Below are positions 25,559 through 38,666 of a stretch of DNA of 64,000 nt, piece after piece (positions within the stretch are counted from its first letter, which is position 1; each line of letters opens with the position of its first letter). The notes under the pieces were generated by a model. That model was not told where the DNA came from. It saw only the letters and a list, made by a program, of their open reading frames with translations, and did not search any database. The translations under genes and the position numbers were made by a program. This DNA is from Erythrocercus mccallii (lineage: Eukaryota; Chordata; Aves; Passeriformes; Dicruridae): contig VZRG01001577.1 of the NCBI GenBank assembly GCA_013397435.1, positions 112,472-176,471 of the forward strand, written 5' to 3'.

Positions 25559-26511
25559 AAAAAGTTCTCTTTGGAGAGAATGAATCTAAGTGTTGCTATC
25601 TGGACCAATCCAAATATTGCATCCACATGTCCAGAAAAATCCCATGTATAAAAGCAGTGTATCTTTAACCCAGGTGCCTCCCATGAGCTGCCTTTGGTTG
25701 TGATAAAAATTCAAATCCACACTTATGGGAAAGCAAGGAAGACGGATTTTGCGTTTGACCTCAACACAGTCACCCACACGCTGATACTTCTACTTTATGA
25801 ACCTAACTGCACTTCAGTTGCAAAAGAGAAAGATGGAATAATTAAATTTAATTCAGGAATCCAGAACGAGGAACAGAGGGATAAATCTTAATAGGAACAT
25901 GGGATTAATATCTCAGCATAAATAAAAGTCTCAGGAATCGCGTTTTGATGATTCAACAGTTCTGCTATAAATAATTCACATCAATAAAAGAGAGATAACA
26001 TCAAATTCAGTTGGAACATTGGTTAATCTGAGCATAAAGTGAAGGACTTCACTCAAACTAAAGGACAGCTGTAAGTAACTGCTGTACTCTATGGGAATCA
26101 GCACTGAGTATTTTCTGCACATTCACATGCGTTACAAATTGCTTTCCAAAGTTACAAGAGAGTATCTAAGGGGTGAAGAAGGATAAAAAAGCTGTCAGTG
26201 GACACAGTTTAAATGTCTACACTGTGGAACAGAAAATGAGTGCAGGATAAACAAGTCTGCTGGAGGATTCTTTGCGTTCAAGGTGAGAAATACTTTGTCA
26301 TTTCTAACTTAGAAAAATATCTGCGTTCACCTGCAAGTAGTGACAAGAAGGGTATCACAGACTGAGCCCACACATCAGGACTTTCTGGTTGCTCACTTCA
26401 GCCTGACAGCACAATCAGAGAATGGGCCACCCATACAACAAAACCCCCTTGTTCTGAAAAGCATAAAAATATATATTACATAAGCCACAGAGCAGAAAGT
26501 CCAAGGTGGGG

Positions 26512-26625
26512 GGTGGTGAGGCACAAAGGGATAAATGATTTGTCCAGTCTCACAGAGGAGTTTGGGGTAGGGCTTGGTGTCACACCCAGGTTTCCCAAGT
26601 GCCAGGGTGTAACACAGACTGCACG
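26512..26625 (-). mobile_element. MIR (CORE-SINE) fragment
   Basis: The plus strand follows reverse-complement MIR over about 110 bases in the right order: 'ggtggtgaggcacaaaggga' (consensus gaaactgaggcacagaga), 'taaatgatttgtccagtctc' (ttaagtgacttgcccaaggtc), 'acag', then 'gggcttggtgtcacacccag' and 'gtttcccaagtgcc' (gagctgggattcgaacccagg-tctcctgactcc). It ends near 'gtaacacagactgca'. A run of ordered blocks is much stronger evidence than one motif. The copy is old and decayed. Confidence 0.7.
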
Positions 26626-26704
26626 AGTAACTTCTCCCTGTCCCTGGGAATGTGATCAGCAACGGGATCGACATTAATAATGTATCTGAAAGGCTTATTA
26701 TTTT

Positions 26705-26762
26705 TCAATGGTGCTCTTCACCCCAGGGAGGTCCGCAGAGCACTTTAACAATTATTTATATA
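26705..26762 (+). mobile_element. Possible ancient SINE-type tail, copy 1
   Basis: The order 'gtgctcttcaccccagggag', 'gtccgcagagcactttaaca', 'attatttatat' resembles an old vertebrate element of the form 'agcgctttcatcc-gaggatctcaaagcactttacaaac-attaatta'. Similar fragments occur at 37905-37985 and 45331-45376. The family name is uncertain (MIR-, L3- or LFSINE-like). It lies some 80 bases beyond the MIR fragment at 26512-26625 but in the opposite orientation, so the two are probably separate events. Confidence 0.4.
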
Positions 26763-29554
26763 TGAGTCAGTCTTCCCAAAGAAATGCAGCCATCCCTGTG
26801 ATCCAAAGTGGCAGCTGTGCCGCAGTGCAAAGCGGGAGTGAAACTGGCTGGGGCCAGAAACTCAGGGAAGGGACTGCACTGAGTAGGAACTGCGGGAAGT
26901 ATTTAGGTAACAGACTGCAAGATTTAATTACACAACTTGGAAGCGGGCCAGCAGGCATGAACAAATGTTTTCAGTGTTGTGTTTAAATATTTTAATTTGC
27001 TTTTTTTATAGATGTTACTGTAAAAATAATAAAAAATGGAAAATGGTACTTGTTAGACGGAGCATTCCCAGCAAATGAAAAAAGTTGGTATTTTTAATCC
27101 CTCAAAACCCTGTAAAATATACAAAAAAGTTTAACTCCTATTGAGATTTCCTTGAAAAGAGGCATAGAGACTTTGCTTAAAACACAAAACACCATTATTG
27201 GAAAAACAGGCACCACCATCACTGTCTGCAGCCATTAGGAAGATTTAATTTGTCTTTCTTTAAGCATAATAAAACCCTCCTTAAGTCAAGGTTGCCTTGA
27301 ATTCAGTACATCATGGCTCACACTCCGTGTCCTTACTTCATTCAGAATCTTCACTTACAAATCTTATTTTTTTTTTCTCATCCAGTTCCTTCCAATGCCT
27401 TTTTTCTTAAGGAGCTGACACTCAGTATGTCAGATCACACCCGCTCTGTCCTGCCCCACCTGTGTCCCTTCACACACCTGGAAGCAGAGCCAAGGTCACC
27501 AAGACATCTGAGATCTTAATTAGCACCGCAGGGCCCTCGGAGCTGACCTGTCCAGGTTCTGCAGTTCATCACAGCCCTGAAATTACCTTTCATCTCCCAG
27601 GCTTATGAAGATCTGAAGCCCTGGATGTGGGCAGCTCCGTGACAGAGCGTGCATCAAAGGCACGCTGCCACGAGAGCCAGCACCAGCAGAACACCACCGT
27701 GGCTCACCTTGCAAATCCCTGCTCAAAGCTGGGCATTTCTGCTCCTGCACTGAGAGCTGTTGTCTCCTGACTGTGCTAGGATGGGTTAGCTTGGAAAGCC
27801 TTCTGCAGATTGGTATTAGGGCAATTAGAGATTACAGTGGAGATGCCTCTAAGTCCTATCTGCACGGAGAACAGAAATATGCAATATTTGGTACATTACG
27901 TCTCAGTGACAGATGAGGCTAGGATCAAACGATGCTAAGCATGCACAGAGCCTTTTCTGCTGAGTTTTGGGTCAATAACATATAATTATGCACAAATAAC
28001 ATGTGTCAGGGGTGATTGATAGCACTCCAACCCACCCACAAAAGACTTCAAGGTTGGGCCACATCACGTCCCATAAATGACTTAATTTGCTTGCTTTCAA
28101 TCTTTCATCTCACACTCAGCATCACCTTGACATCTGTCTGTCACTTCAGACTCAAAGAACTTCTTTAAGGAAAGCCTTTGTGTGGTGAACTTCATTAGAC
28201 ATCAATGGAATCGTAGCTCTTTAGTGTTTTGAATGTTTTGAACATCTTGGGAACAGGCTTGCAAGAACGTGGATGTGCCAGGATAGCAGTCAGGATATAC
28301 TTTTAACCATGCCTGCCATGGGATAACTTAGTTTTGCTTGATACTGCACAGTGTTAAAATATTTTTTATTTTCTTAAGAAAATATAAAGACAATAACTAA
28401 ACTTACAGGAACACATTACCTACTGACAAAGCCTAGCTTTTGAAGGTGTTTGGGTATTTTTTTTGTTTTTGCTTTTTAAAGAAATCTTTTTCCACAATCT
28501 ATTTCATTATGGCCCATCCTGTCTCACTATTCAATGCTCAGGCTGGGCAAGACTTTGATTACCATAAAAAAGTTATTTTAGAACTCAGAAATAACAATCT
28601 ACTTGTGGGAGAAGCAACATGGAACACGTTGTGGCTGGTCCCTCAGCAACAGTACAGGCCACATTTTCCATGGATTTGGTGCCCATATAATACATGCGCC
28701 CATAATATCCCAACAGCAGTCCTTTCAAACAAATCTGATGTTTCAAGTACAAATACAGAGAATTTCTTTCCAGGATCCCAGTTTTCAGGGTCTTTCACAG
28801 GGTCTGAATGTCCTCATGCAACATATCCCACCTCTCCTGCTTGATGCATGAGAGAGACCCCTCTGCCAGAGGCACCTCCCTTGTGGTTCCATGATTCCAT
28901 GTTGAACCAGGCTTTAGGTCAGAAGGACAAGCCTGGATTTAGGTGATGTCAGCAGCACCTGGAAGGTTTGGTCAAGAAGACTTGCTGGGTTCTTTCCCAC
29001 CCACCTCCCTCTTTGAAAAAAACCCATGGAAATGGGAAGTAAAGGATGGTGAAGGAACAGAGGAGGGGAAGCAGCAAGAGCAGAGAGCATCCCCCTGCTC
29101 CCCCCAGAGTGCTTCTTGTCTCTGCTGCCTGTCCTGCCTCCACCTACCCCAATCCTGCCCCAAAACACGCAGGAGATGATGAGATACATCTGATGCACCT
29201 CCTCCTCCAGCCCAAAGCATCATTCCCTGGATGTCCTGCTCTCCTTGGTGCCCCTAACTCCAGCCATGGATGTTCAGGGTGGGGCTGGGCAGGAACCATG
29301 GCCAGGGCACCACAGAGCCCCCAGGGCTCAGCCCCATTTCAGCTCTGGGCTGTTCCCAGCTGCAAAAACACTGCTGGGACCACCTCCCATCTCCCTTGGA
29401 GTGGTTGTTTACTTCACCTAATTCAGACCCCAACTATTGAAATATTAAGATATCAGGGAGAATACGGAAAAGTCTCTGAAAATAGACCAGTCCTGTAGCC
29501 ACAGCTTTCACTGTTCTTCATACATTAATCAATAGTTCATATTTAATTAATTAG

Positions 29555-29572
29555 CACCAAGTTCACTTGGTG
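29555..29572. repeat. 8-base inverted repeat beside homeodomain-type motifs
   Basis: caccaagt and acttggtg are exact inverted arms separated by two bases (tc). Immediately upstream is 'atttaattaattag', which carries TAATTA/ATTAATTA cores bound by many homeodomain factors. The juxtaposition suggests a compact regulatory site, but sequence alone cannot show function. Confidence 0.5.
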
Positions 29573-32500
29573 ATGAAAGTAGAATTTCCATGAATAGAAA
29601 AATAAATTAATGTGAAAATCCAGTTCCAGGCTGTTCTAAAGACTCTCTCCCACTGACTTACATGTGATAATAGATGTCCCTTCTTTATATTATTAGGCCT
29701 TTTTGAGCTTTTTTTAATTTTATTTTTTCAGAGGGAAAAAAAGACAGCTCTTTTTTTTCCCCCCCCACCAGCTAGGCAAGAAATATCTCAAGCTCTTATT
29801 GCAGCAAAGCCACCTGTCTGCTTTAGTTAGATGGTATCAGCAATCTGTAGATCAGCACTGACTTAAGAGCACACTTAGGATGCATCCTAACTGCTCCAGA
29901 CAGCACTCGAGTCTAGAAGTACAGAACATTTACCAATTAGAGAACCAACCCAAAGCATTTATTTCCAACCAGAAATTTAATAAACCGCTCATATACTATG
30001 GAGTAAACACCTCTACTGCCGCCAAGGAAAGTATGTTTAATATTCAGAATCTATCTGCAACGTTATCATGTTCTCTTCATTAGAGCATCCGTTTTGTTAA
30101 TTAGCATTTGCTCATGTGAGTAGTCCCCTTGACTTTAATTGATCCATTTTCATGAATACGCAGAACATAATTTTATAGTTAAAGAATTCAGTTCCTAGTG
30201 AATGCAACAGTCGCTGTTCTCAAAGTTTAATTCTTAGCATAATAAGGAAATAAAAATGAGTACAACACTTTTCATCAGATAGAAGAGAAATGTGTGTAAG
30301 GCAGCAATGGAAACAAGAATGAGTCCAAGACAAGATACCTGGCTATCAAATCCATTTTCCTTGTTCCCTCACCACAGTAAGAAAATGCTGTAAGAAACAC
30401 AAAAGACTTGGCTGGAGATAAAGTTCTATCTATTATAATGGCAACTCCTTCACTAGCAGTGCTTGTGCTTTCTGAAAGGCCAAGAACCATCTGCCCTTTA
30501 AATATTTGGAGTTAACAGACCACAAGAAGATGTGCTGAGAAGTGAGGTTTTAGAAGAAAGAGAAACAGCACAAGCCCCATCTGTTTCCCAAGGATTTGTT
30601 CTCAAGCTCTCACTTCTTATATCTGCTCTGTGCTTACAGCTGAACCTTCTTGTTTATACTCCTTTTTATTCTTCAAACGAAAGGCTTCAAAATGGATTAA
30701 GGATTTTATTTTAAAGTATCCTGAACAGTAGGATGGTTCAGTAAGACTACTGTAGTTGAAATTTGGAAGCTTTATTTAGGATGGTAATTAAAGATAGAAG
30801 CAGAGATTTTCTTCCAGAACTCCTTATCACATTTCAAGAACATCAGATTAGAGATGTAAACAGAGATAAGAGTTTGGGTCACAGTGAACTCCTCCAGGCT
30901 GACAGAGTGGGTATGGGCACTAGATTGCCTCCATTTGTACAAACTGTTCACAGCCCTGGCTGGAAGTTGTTCCCATTTCACCACAGGCTTTATGTCTTTA
31001 ATTTTATCCTTAATCCAGAGTCTGAGGACACAGAGCATGAGATCACCAATAAATCTTTAGGTTTATAAACTAAAAAGGAGTCACTTTAAGTAATTCAGAG
31101 AGAAGTAATATGTTTCAGGAAGCAAGTCAATTTAGCGGGCTAATTGCTGTGTGTATTTTTTTAGAGGCCACCTTTGAAAAGGTGCCTGCAATCACCAGGT
31201 GCCTTCAGAGTTTTCTCATGTGACTGATGAGAGCCACAAATCTAATGGGCTGCGCAACCAGGAATGAGAAATGCTGCTCTTTCAGATGGACTGTTTACTC
31301 TGTGACCTTGCCATTCCTTCATTTTCATATATAAGTTAACATTCTTTTAACAATGTTCAGGAAATGTCTAAAGGGACAGAGCTGAGGTTATGTGAAATTG
31401 AAAAATAGAGGCCTCTTCAGCCAGCACCTGCATCTAATCTGGATAATCCAGTAAAATATCACCCTTTTTTTCCAGAAAGGCATTTGTTCCCCAAGAGACT
31501 CACATCTGCTTTGGTGAGACAGCTGACCCAACAGCTGAAACAGCACAAAGATCATGGTCAGCATGTGAAACCCTTTTACAGCACGTCAGGATTTTGAAGC
31601 TTTAAAACTATTCCAAATCCCTATGAAGAGAAGAAAAGGAGAAAGCAATCTAAAATGTCTTTGAAGATTCACTACAAAGTTATTTCCCTTAGTTTTGGTA
31701 AGGAGGTAACTAGCAGACCAAACCAGAAAAACAGTTCCTTTCATGTGACACAGATGGATGACCTACCAATTCTGTCACAGACCACATTATGCTTTGATAT
31801 ATTAACTGTAACATAATATTTATCAGCTAGTGCTACAAATCGCTTTGAAGATGAAAAGCCCCACAAACCAGGTTTGGGTGGTTTTGAACACAATTTAAAA
31901 GACGTGTTTTGAAAACATTATTTTCTCAAATGGAATCTATTTTAAAAAAGCCTGGGAGCGTGGCATTACAGGAGCTTTGGGGTGGAGGTGTAGGGATGGA
32001 ATTACATAGTTATCTGCATTTATTAGCAGCTACAACCTAATGCATGTGCTCCACCACCTCTTGACCTGGCAAAGTGCCCTTGACCACCCTGCAGAGAAAA
32101 ACCCTGTGGATGGGCACTGCTCCACATGGGAGGCACAGCACCCCTTGGTACTTTGCAGGTTCTCAACCTGCAGCACAGGGAAGCTGGAAAACAGAGCCCT
32201 TGGGTCTGCTCACTCATCTCAGAAGCTGCTTCATGGGCAAGACACAATTAGGATTATTGTTTGTTACTACATTTATTACAGGTTATGAAATAACTTCCCA
32301 TTCCTTGCCCTTCAGGACTTGAACACTTCAATTACCAATTTCTTTTACCACAGAACACTGGCAAGGCATTAAGTATTTACTGAGACAGAGAGAAAAATGG
32401 CAAAACACAGGAAATTATTTATATAGCCAATAAAGGAAATCAATTAATTCAATGAGACAGAAGATGGTAAATTACCATGTGAGTTGATGTTGCCACTGGT

Positions 32501-32797
32501 TTTATCAATAGCCTGTTGAGTAACTGCCTTTGCTCCTGCTAGAGGAGGATGTCACAGGATGTGCTCTACATAATTCAGACACTTTGCAGTCTGCATCATA
32601 AACATATTGATTACATCAGTTAGGGGTCAGGTAGACAGACAATAAATCATTGTTTATCTGGCATATTTAGTCCATTGCTTTTGATAACTCCCTGAAGGGT
32701 TTCCAAATCTCACATGCAGTAATTTTATCTGGATATGTACAGCATGTACTTCATGTTTTTGGACACCAATAGTCATTCTTGCTGATTTTTTTCTTAC

Positions 32798-32812
32798 TTT
32801 TTTTTTTTTTTT
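32798..32812. repeat. Poly-T tract, 15 bases
   Basis: An uninterrupted T15 run after an AT-rich pyrimidine segment. Simple repeat. Confidence 0.88.
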
Positions 32813-33559
32813 GGCTTTGTTATCAATGGAGCCAGACTTGATGGTGTCACCAAAGCAGAGAGAGAAGAAGAGGGGAGTGCAGATGTTGCAATCAACTTTC
32901 TGCTGATGAGGATTTCCTTATGAAGTCTGAGAAACTGCTTTGGCAGGTAGCAAAGTGGGTGACCAAAGTCAGTGAGAAATTTGGATTACAACTGAATACA
33001 CAATAGGAAGTGGCAGCTGCAGCAGGGAAAGAAGAATTAGAGTTGAAGAACAGGAGAGGGAAAAGTTGAGCTTGTGAAAGTGGTTCTCCTGCCAGAATCC
33101 TAAAGACAGACCTGATGGCAATGCGAAGACCTTCAGGAATAGTCAGCCCTTACAAAACTGAGCTTTGCATTGCTGTTTTCTTCCCAATCACAGGAGGTGT
33201 ATTGTTTCAATGGAAAGATGACACATGTTCCCTGTCTGTAATGCCCAAGCATGAAAAGTCCAGTTCTTGCACTGAAATTCCCTTTCTCCTGCAGGGAGTT
33301 TTTGTATTTTCTCCTTCACATCCTCCTCATTTTTGGACTATTTTCCTTTATCACTGCTGAAGAAAAACAATCTAGGGAAGCAGAAATGAAAAGAAATGCC
33401 TTATGAGAGAGAGTACAGAGAGGAGAGTTGTTTTTGGCCTCTCTTGTTTTGGTTTTGCTGGCATTCATGAAAAATAAATGTTTTTCGAAGTCATCTTTCT
33501 CGAACTTACAAGGCATGAACAGCTACAGGAGCTCACAATGCTGGGCTGTATCCACAGCT

Positions 33560-33662
33560 CTACCAGTGGGTACTGCATGACCTTGCACACACCTTTCTGC
33601 CTCAGTTTCTCCAAGTGTAAAATAACTGCACTGATATTGACTTCCTGAAATGCCTCATTGCC
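33560..33662 (+). mobile_element. Probable MIR (CORE-SINE) fragment
   Basis: The order 'gcatgaccttgcacacacct', 'ttctgcctcagtttctccaa', 'gtgtaaaataactgc', 'actgatattgacttcctg' follows the MIR consensus 'gtgaccttgggcaagtcactt', 'ctctgtgcctcagtttcctca', 'tctgtaaaatggg', 'ataatgatacttacct'. The central 'gcctcagtttctcca-tgtaaaat' match is the most convincing. Flanks are too decayed to set the ends precisely. Confidence 0.58.
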
Positions 33663-34284
33663 TCAGTACCTACTCATGAAAAATACAATTGCAGGAGCTG
33701 AGCATAATTATCAGTTTCTGAGCAGTCTCTGGAAGGTGGTGAGGTGAATCAGCTGACTCAGTAATGAAAAGACAGTTTTCCCCATCAAGGTGTGAGAGGA
33801 AATTGTTACCTGAAACACTGAGGACGTGACCTTCAAGAGAATTCAGCTCCCCAGAGTTCCAATTTCTGGCCCATTTTTATGCACTCAGAAACAACTGCAT
33901 TTCCAAGCCAGCTCCTCCCAGAACAGATTCCAACATTTGCACAAACATTCTTCTTAAACTCCCCCAACTCTGCTTTGCTGCTGGGAAGGGGGACTCAGCT
34001 TCTCAAGAATCCCTCCATCCCTTGTGAGCACCACGGAGCTGATTTCTGCATCTGAACCGGAGCATTTCCAAATGCAGCACAAAAATAAAAAAGGCAGCAC
34101 ATGCCAAAAAGCTCCACTCTTGCTCCAGAAAAAAGCCTGACCACATGACAAATGAGCATGGAGACATCTGTCCTCCTCCTGTACCTGTTTTAATCCTACA
34201 GGCCAGCTCTGATCAGGGAAAGCTCTAACCACAAAAATTAATTCTCACAAAAAGACACAACAAAGACCTCAGGGCTAAAAAAGG

Positions 34285-34352
34285 TGTTTTTTTTGTTTGG
34301 TGGGGTGGTTTTTTTTGTTGTTTTGTTTTTGTTTTGTTTTTGGTTTTTTTTT
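34285..34352. repeat. T/G low-complexity tract
   Basis: Nearly 70 bases composed almost only of T runs punctuated by single or paired G, including several TTTTG units. A frame open through it gives a phenylalanine-rich translation that is an artefact of the repeat. Confidence 0.88.
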
Positions 34353-36212
34353 CAAATCACAGTGTCTGCAGGGTCTTATTTCAGCAGGAAAGTGTTTTTA
34401 CCCTGGAAGGGAAATGTAATCTGGGGAAGGGAGCGGCATTTAGTCACTGTCTGGGTGTGCAGGATACGTGCGTGCCCATGCAAGTGTGTAAATCTGACGC
34501 TGTCAGCAAAACTTGCTGTCTCCTGACAGACACCCCGTGCAGCCTTCAAAACTCCTACAGTCAATCCTCTCACCTGTCAGCCTGAAAGATAACCTGGAGT
34601 GCTCTTCCCTTCTCTTCCTCCACGAAAACACCAGCAGAGGTACAGTTCTGTCACTTGGAAATATGAAGGTTCTGGGATTCTCCAGCACAGCCTCTCTCCG
34701 AGGGGTTATTTTAAACATTTTTATCTTCCAGCTCACTTAAAACTCTAACAAATAAAACTAAATGATGGTGTTAATTTTATCTGCTGCTCCATGTACTGCT
34801 GCAGTCTTCAGTCTTCCACTGCAGTCCAGCCTCCAGCGGCGCAGACAGCGGAGCTGGAGCACTGGGCCCTGGCTGGCTTTACAACATGCCTCAGCTAATA
34901 ATCTGTCAATTTATCTTCCTCCACTATTCTCTTCCACTTTCCACAGGGGGTAACAAAAAAATGTTCCCAAAGCTTTTTTTAAATTTTTTTTTGGCTGCAT
35001 ACGTATGTCTATATAATTATCAAAGCATCACTTAACGTTCGCTAAGCCAGATCGCGTCATTGAGCAATTCATTTTCAGCACTGCAGCCTGGTATGACTGG
35101 GCCTTTTGGCATAATTGAATCCAGACTACTGCTGTCAAAACAGGGAATTTATGAATAATAAATTGATTGTAGCCAGCAAAGCTAAGTCTGAAAGATAGCG
35201 GGTTATGTCAAGGAATAAGAAGAAATTTAAAAACACAATAAAGATTAATTTAGAGTCAAACCTGCAATGCTTCCACAGTGGACAGTAAAAGCAAATAAAA
35301 CTGTTGTTCTTCTATGACATAACTTATAGCGCCACAAAGTGCTTGAGCTCACAGACAGAAGTAAATGAAGAAAAAACACGCGGAGACCTGAAATGTTAGT
35401 GCAAATATAAGATGCAATGTAATAATTCAACACTGCGGATGTTGACATAGTCCTGATGGTTTCTAAGTTGGGTTATCATGGTTTATAGAAGAGGTAATGT
35501 GTTTTATTGGATCAACTGGTATTCAGAACAGCAGCAGGCAAGTGTTCTGGCATGGCATGTGTTTGTGAGATCTCTGAACTTCAAACAAGCACGGTTCAAG
35601 GCTTCTGTGCCAACAAAAGGCAAAAACAGGGACACAAAGGAACTCCACCCACCAAAGAAACAGCCAGAATTAATGGCCACGACTGAAGGCAGAAAATAAG
35701 CTGTAGGGTGCGACTGTCTTTACAGCAAAGCACTTAGGAGATGGAACAAAGGGTCACAGGGAGGAACACGTTCCCTATCGCATCGCTTTGAAATCATGAT
35801 GAGCTAGCTGTCTGCAAAGAGCATTTTAACTGCACAGAAGTTACAGGAGCAATGGAGTTATGGGGTAAAATCCTGCAGCCTGTGATCTGTACAAGTCACT
35901 TGGTGACCCCCCAGCCCCTCAGGGCCATGGACTGTGTTAACCTCTGCCTGTCCTGTGACCACCCAGAGCCCTGCAAGTCCTGGCTCCACATGCGGTTCAT
36001 CTGCTGAGAGGAGCTAATTAAGACAACTGCTGGTTCAAAGAGGGGACTCCAGCAATTTCTACTCATCTCCTCTTACTCCTGTTGTCTGGGAAATAGTTTT
36101 CTCTTTAACTTTCTCTAGCTCCTGGCTCTGATCATAGACTTCACAACCCCACTAAGCCACCATAACTGTTTCTGGATTCCTCTGGAATTCAGAATTGGTC
36201 TGATTTGATGAT

Positions 36213-36239
36213 CTTCAGCACTGCTTCAGCACTGCTTCA
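36213..36239. repeat. Short tandem duplication, 11-base unit
   Basis: The unit cttcagcactg occurs twice exactly and begins a third time (cttca). This is a minor local duplication. Confidence 0.85.
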
Positions 36240-37904
36240 ATCTTTGTGGATAAGAGTCTACCAGGGCAAACATCTGCCCAAACCTCCAGCTTTCAACACT
36301 TGCTCTGCACGTGCTGGCCAAACTCCCTGCACATCACCTGCAGGTCAAACCACAGGAGTGGCAGGCATGGACTAATAGGAGCAGATGGTCCTGCAGCTTA
36401 ATGGTTCCCAGGGAGCCAATGGACTCAATAAAGTAATCATTAGCAACACATCATGTTGGTTTCATGACAAATTGTCCTCCAGGAATGTAAAGTTAACACA
36501 GGATCAAGACCTCTCTCCAGAAGTTTGCCACTAACAGCTGGTCAATTATTCTACTTTTAAATAAAATGAGTAATCATGACTGAACTCAATTTACACAAGA
36601 CGCATAGAAAATTCTGTATCTGCCTCAAATTCGTCCTTCATTTAAAAAAGCAAGTTCAAATAAGCTAAAGAAGAAAAAAATGGTATGACCTGGAGCCACC
36701 CTTTTTCACGCAGTAAATTGAAAGTAACCACTTCCAACTCAGTGGATTTATGAAGATGGATGCTAAAATAAGGAGAAAGCTGTTGGGATGAGGTCTTCTC
36801 TGGCAACATTCTGAATACACGTTAGTGACCTTTTAGCTGGGGCATGTCCTGATACCTAATAACATCCAGGTTCCAGCCTTGTATTCCTAGCCTGGATTCA
36901 CTGCAGTCACATCTGCAAAGCTCTGTACAAACCCTGAACACCTACAAAGCTCTACACTTAAGCTGTGAATTTGGGAAAAAAAAAAATCACCAAAAACTAA
37001 CCAAAAAACCAACTCCACTACCTGCTAGTAAATGAAACCATGGGTTTATTGGCAAGAGTTTCGGTAAGGAAATGGTTCTCAGGACAAGACTGATTCCGAT
37101 GACGAGATATAGTAATTGGAGCAAAGAGATAAACTTTCAGTCATTGCATTGGCTACCAGCCTGAAAACATCTGTAGGTTTGCATATTCAGGTCAATTCAA
37201 AGGGAAAAAGTCACCATTTCAGGATAGTGAAAATAGAGACTTTCTGCAAACCTCTGTTGACTTTGCTAAGAGCACAAACTCTCAAAAAAGGAGACAGAAA
37301 ACCTATCTATACATTTATATGGATGTCTATATTCAGAAAAGAATTGCTCTGTGCCCTGACCTCTTATCATAGCTGGTCTTATTATATTCTTATTCAATGG
37401 CATCGAGTGATTCTATCATTATTAATAAGACATGTTGATATGACATTAATAAGACAAGCTACGTTCTCCTCCACAGCCTGACAGAATACAAAGTAGCTGA
37501 TAGGCTTATGTTCTTCCAGAATTGATGGATTTTCTTATTCCCAAATCGTTCCCCTGCCAACTGCTCTCCCTTCTCATCTAAGAGGCCTGGAGGACAGGCA
37601 TGGATGGGGGATGGAATCAAACGTTGCACAAATTTATCTTTACCCACCTGGTCCTCCCTTCCCTTCCACCCACTGTGAACATCAGGAGCAGGCAGTGACG
37701 AGGGACTCTGCATCCCACGGAAGAGCTTTGTGACACTCCCCCCCTCTGCAGACTCTCTCTCCAACACACATATGTTTGACTTCACTGAAGAAGTTGCCAG
37801 GGAACCCAGCCATGATGGAAAAGCAAATCTATTCAGGAAGGAGGAATGAAGCCTTCCCAAGGAAGGACCAAAATAGTATTAATGCTGGGTACACTTCCAC
37901 CGTC

Positions 37905-37985
37905 TTCTAGAGGAGGATATTAAAAGTGCTCTGCAAATCAACAGCCTGCACATCTCTCTTGGATGGTGAAGTACTCTTAATTTTC
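37905..37985 (+). mobile_element. Possible ancient SINE-type tail, copy 2
   Basis: Blocks 'cttctagaggaggatattaa', 'aagtgctctgcaaatcaaca', 'gcctgcacatctc' and 'gatggtgaagtactctta' follow the pattern 'ctagaggatctcaaagtgctttacaaatcattagcctcacaac...tgaggtaggtaagtattatt' of an old amniote element. Several blocks in the right order give this copy the best support of the three related fragments. Family assignment is uncertain. Confidence 0.45.
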
Positions 37986-38626
37986 AAGGTTAAGCCTCAC
38001 ACTGTATCACAAAGATAAAAACTATAAAACAGTCAAGGAAACCCCTCCCATGCAGAGGATTGCAATTTATTTTTCTTTCCTTTTATTTAAGGTCCTGTTT
38101 TGGGGTGAACCTCAAATTTATAGTCATCAACAAACAAGAGAGACACTTTCAAGGAAGTATTTCAAGGAACATCTGCTCTTAGAAGCAGTGAAAAGGTCCA
38201 GATGAAACCTTATTTTGGATACTGTAATGCTCATCACATCTCAGCTTTAATGCTCTGCAGCTCTGGATGATGCTGGTCCAATTTTACCTTCTTTCACACT
38301 ACAGTAAATCTAGGCTAAATCCACTGATTTAGCTGGAATTATTCGCATTTCAAGCTCATCTCCTAGAGCATGCAAATGTTATTTGTGGTAAAATGAGTTA
38401 TTGTATTTTTCTCTCCATTAACATTGATGTGTTTCATGTAGCAAATGCTGGACATGGTCACTGTGTGCACCACTGATGATGAGGGAAATCAGTAGAAGAT
38501 CAGAACTTAATTGTTAAATGATCTTTCAGATTGTCAGAAAATTAATGGCACACTGTGGGCCATGTAGTGCACGCCTTGAAAATCTCAGTGCAAGTTCCCA
38601 GCTCATTTAAATAATTTCAGTTTATA

Positions 38627-38666
38627 CATTTAATTTGCTTTTTATGCAGACATTTAATTTGCTTTT
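38627..38666. repeat. 16-base direct repeat, 24-base period
   Basis: catttaatttgctttt occurs exactly at 38627-38642 and again at 38651-38666 with eight bases between. It probably arose as a local slippage duplication. Confidence 0.85.

Larger units (their letters stand above)
19461..26511. other. Non-coding stretch, no gene seen
   Basis: Mostly AT-rich unique sequence. It holds an exact 16-base palindrome (21312-21327), an A-rich purine tract (22266-22292), a probable MIR fragment (22640-22745), and GGA (25442-25455) and CAA (25542-25558) simple repeats. A strong splice-donor-like GAG|GTAAGT occurs at 24196-24203, after an open frame beginning near 23989. That frame starts with TTG, has no clear acceptor upstream and matches no protein I know, so no exon is called. 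Confidence 0.5.
26763..33559. other. Non-coding stretch, no gene seen
   Basis: Unique sequence, mostly AT-rich. A GC-richer patch at about 28960-29400 carries overlapping ORFs on both strands without domains. An AT-rich segment at 29515-29600 combines TTAATTAATTAG with an 8-base inverted repeat (29555-29572), and 30085-30190 contains further TTAATTAG-type motifs; both could be regulatory. Simple runs include T8/C8 (29751-29766) and T15 (32798-32812). No RNA gene or transposon was recognised. Confidence 0.5.

Noticed and set aside
34284..34526. Phenylalanine-rich ORF suggesting a membrane protein
   Set aside because: The hydrophobic stretch is simply the translation of the T/G low-complexity tract and starts just inside it.
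35880..35960. 'gtacaagtcacttggtgacc' as a MIR fragment
   Set aside because: Only one short block resembles MIR. The expected neighbouring blocks are not in order.
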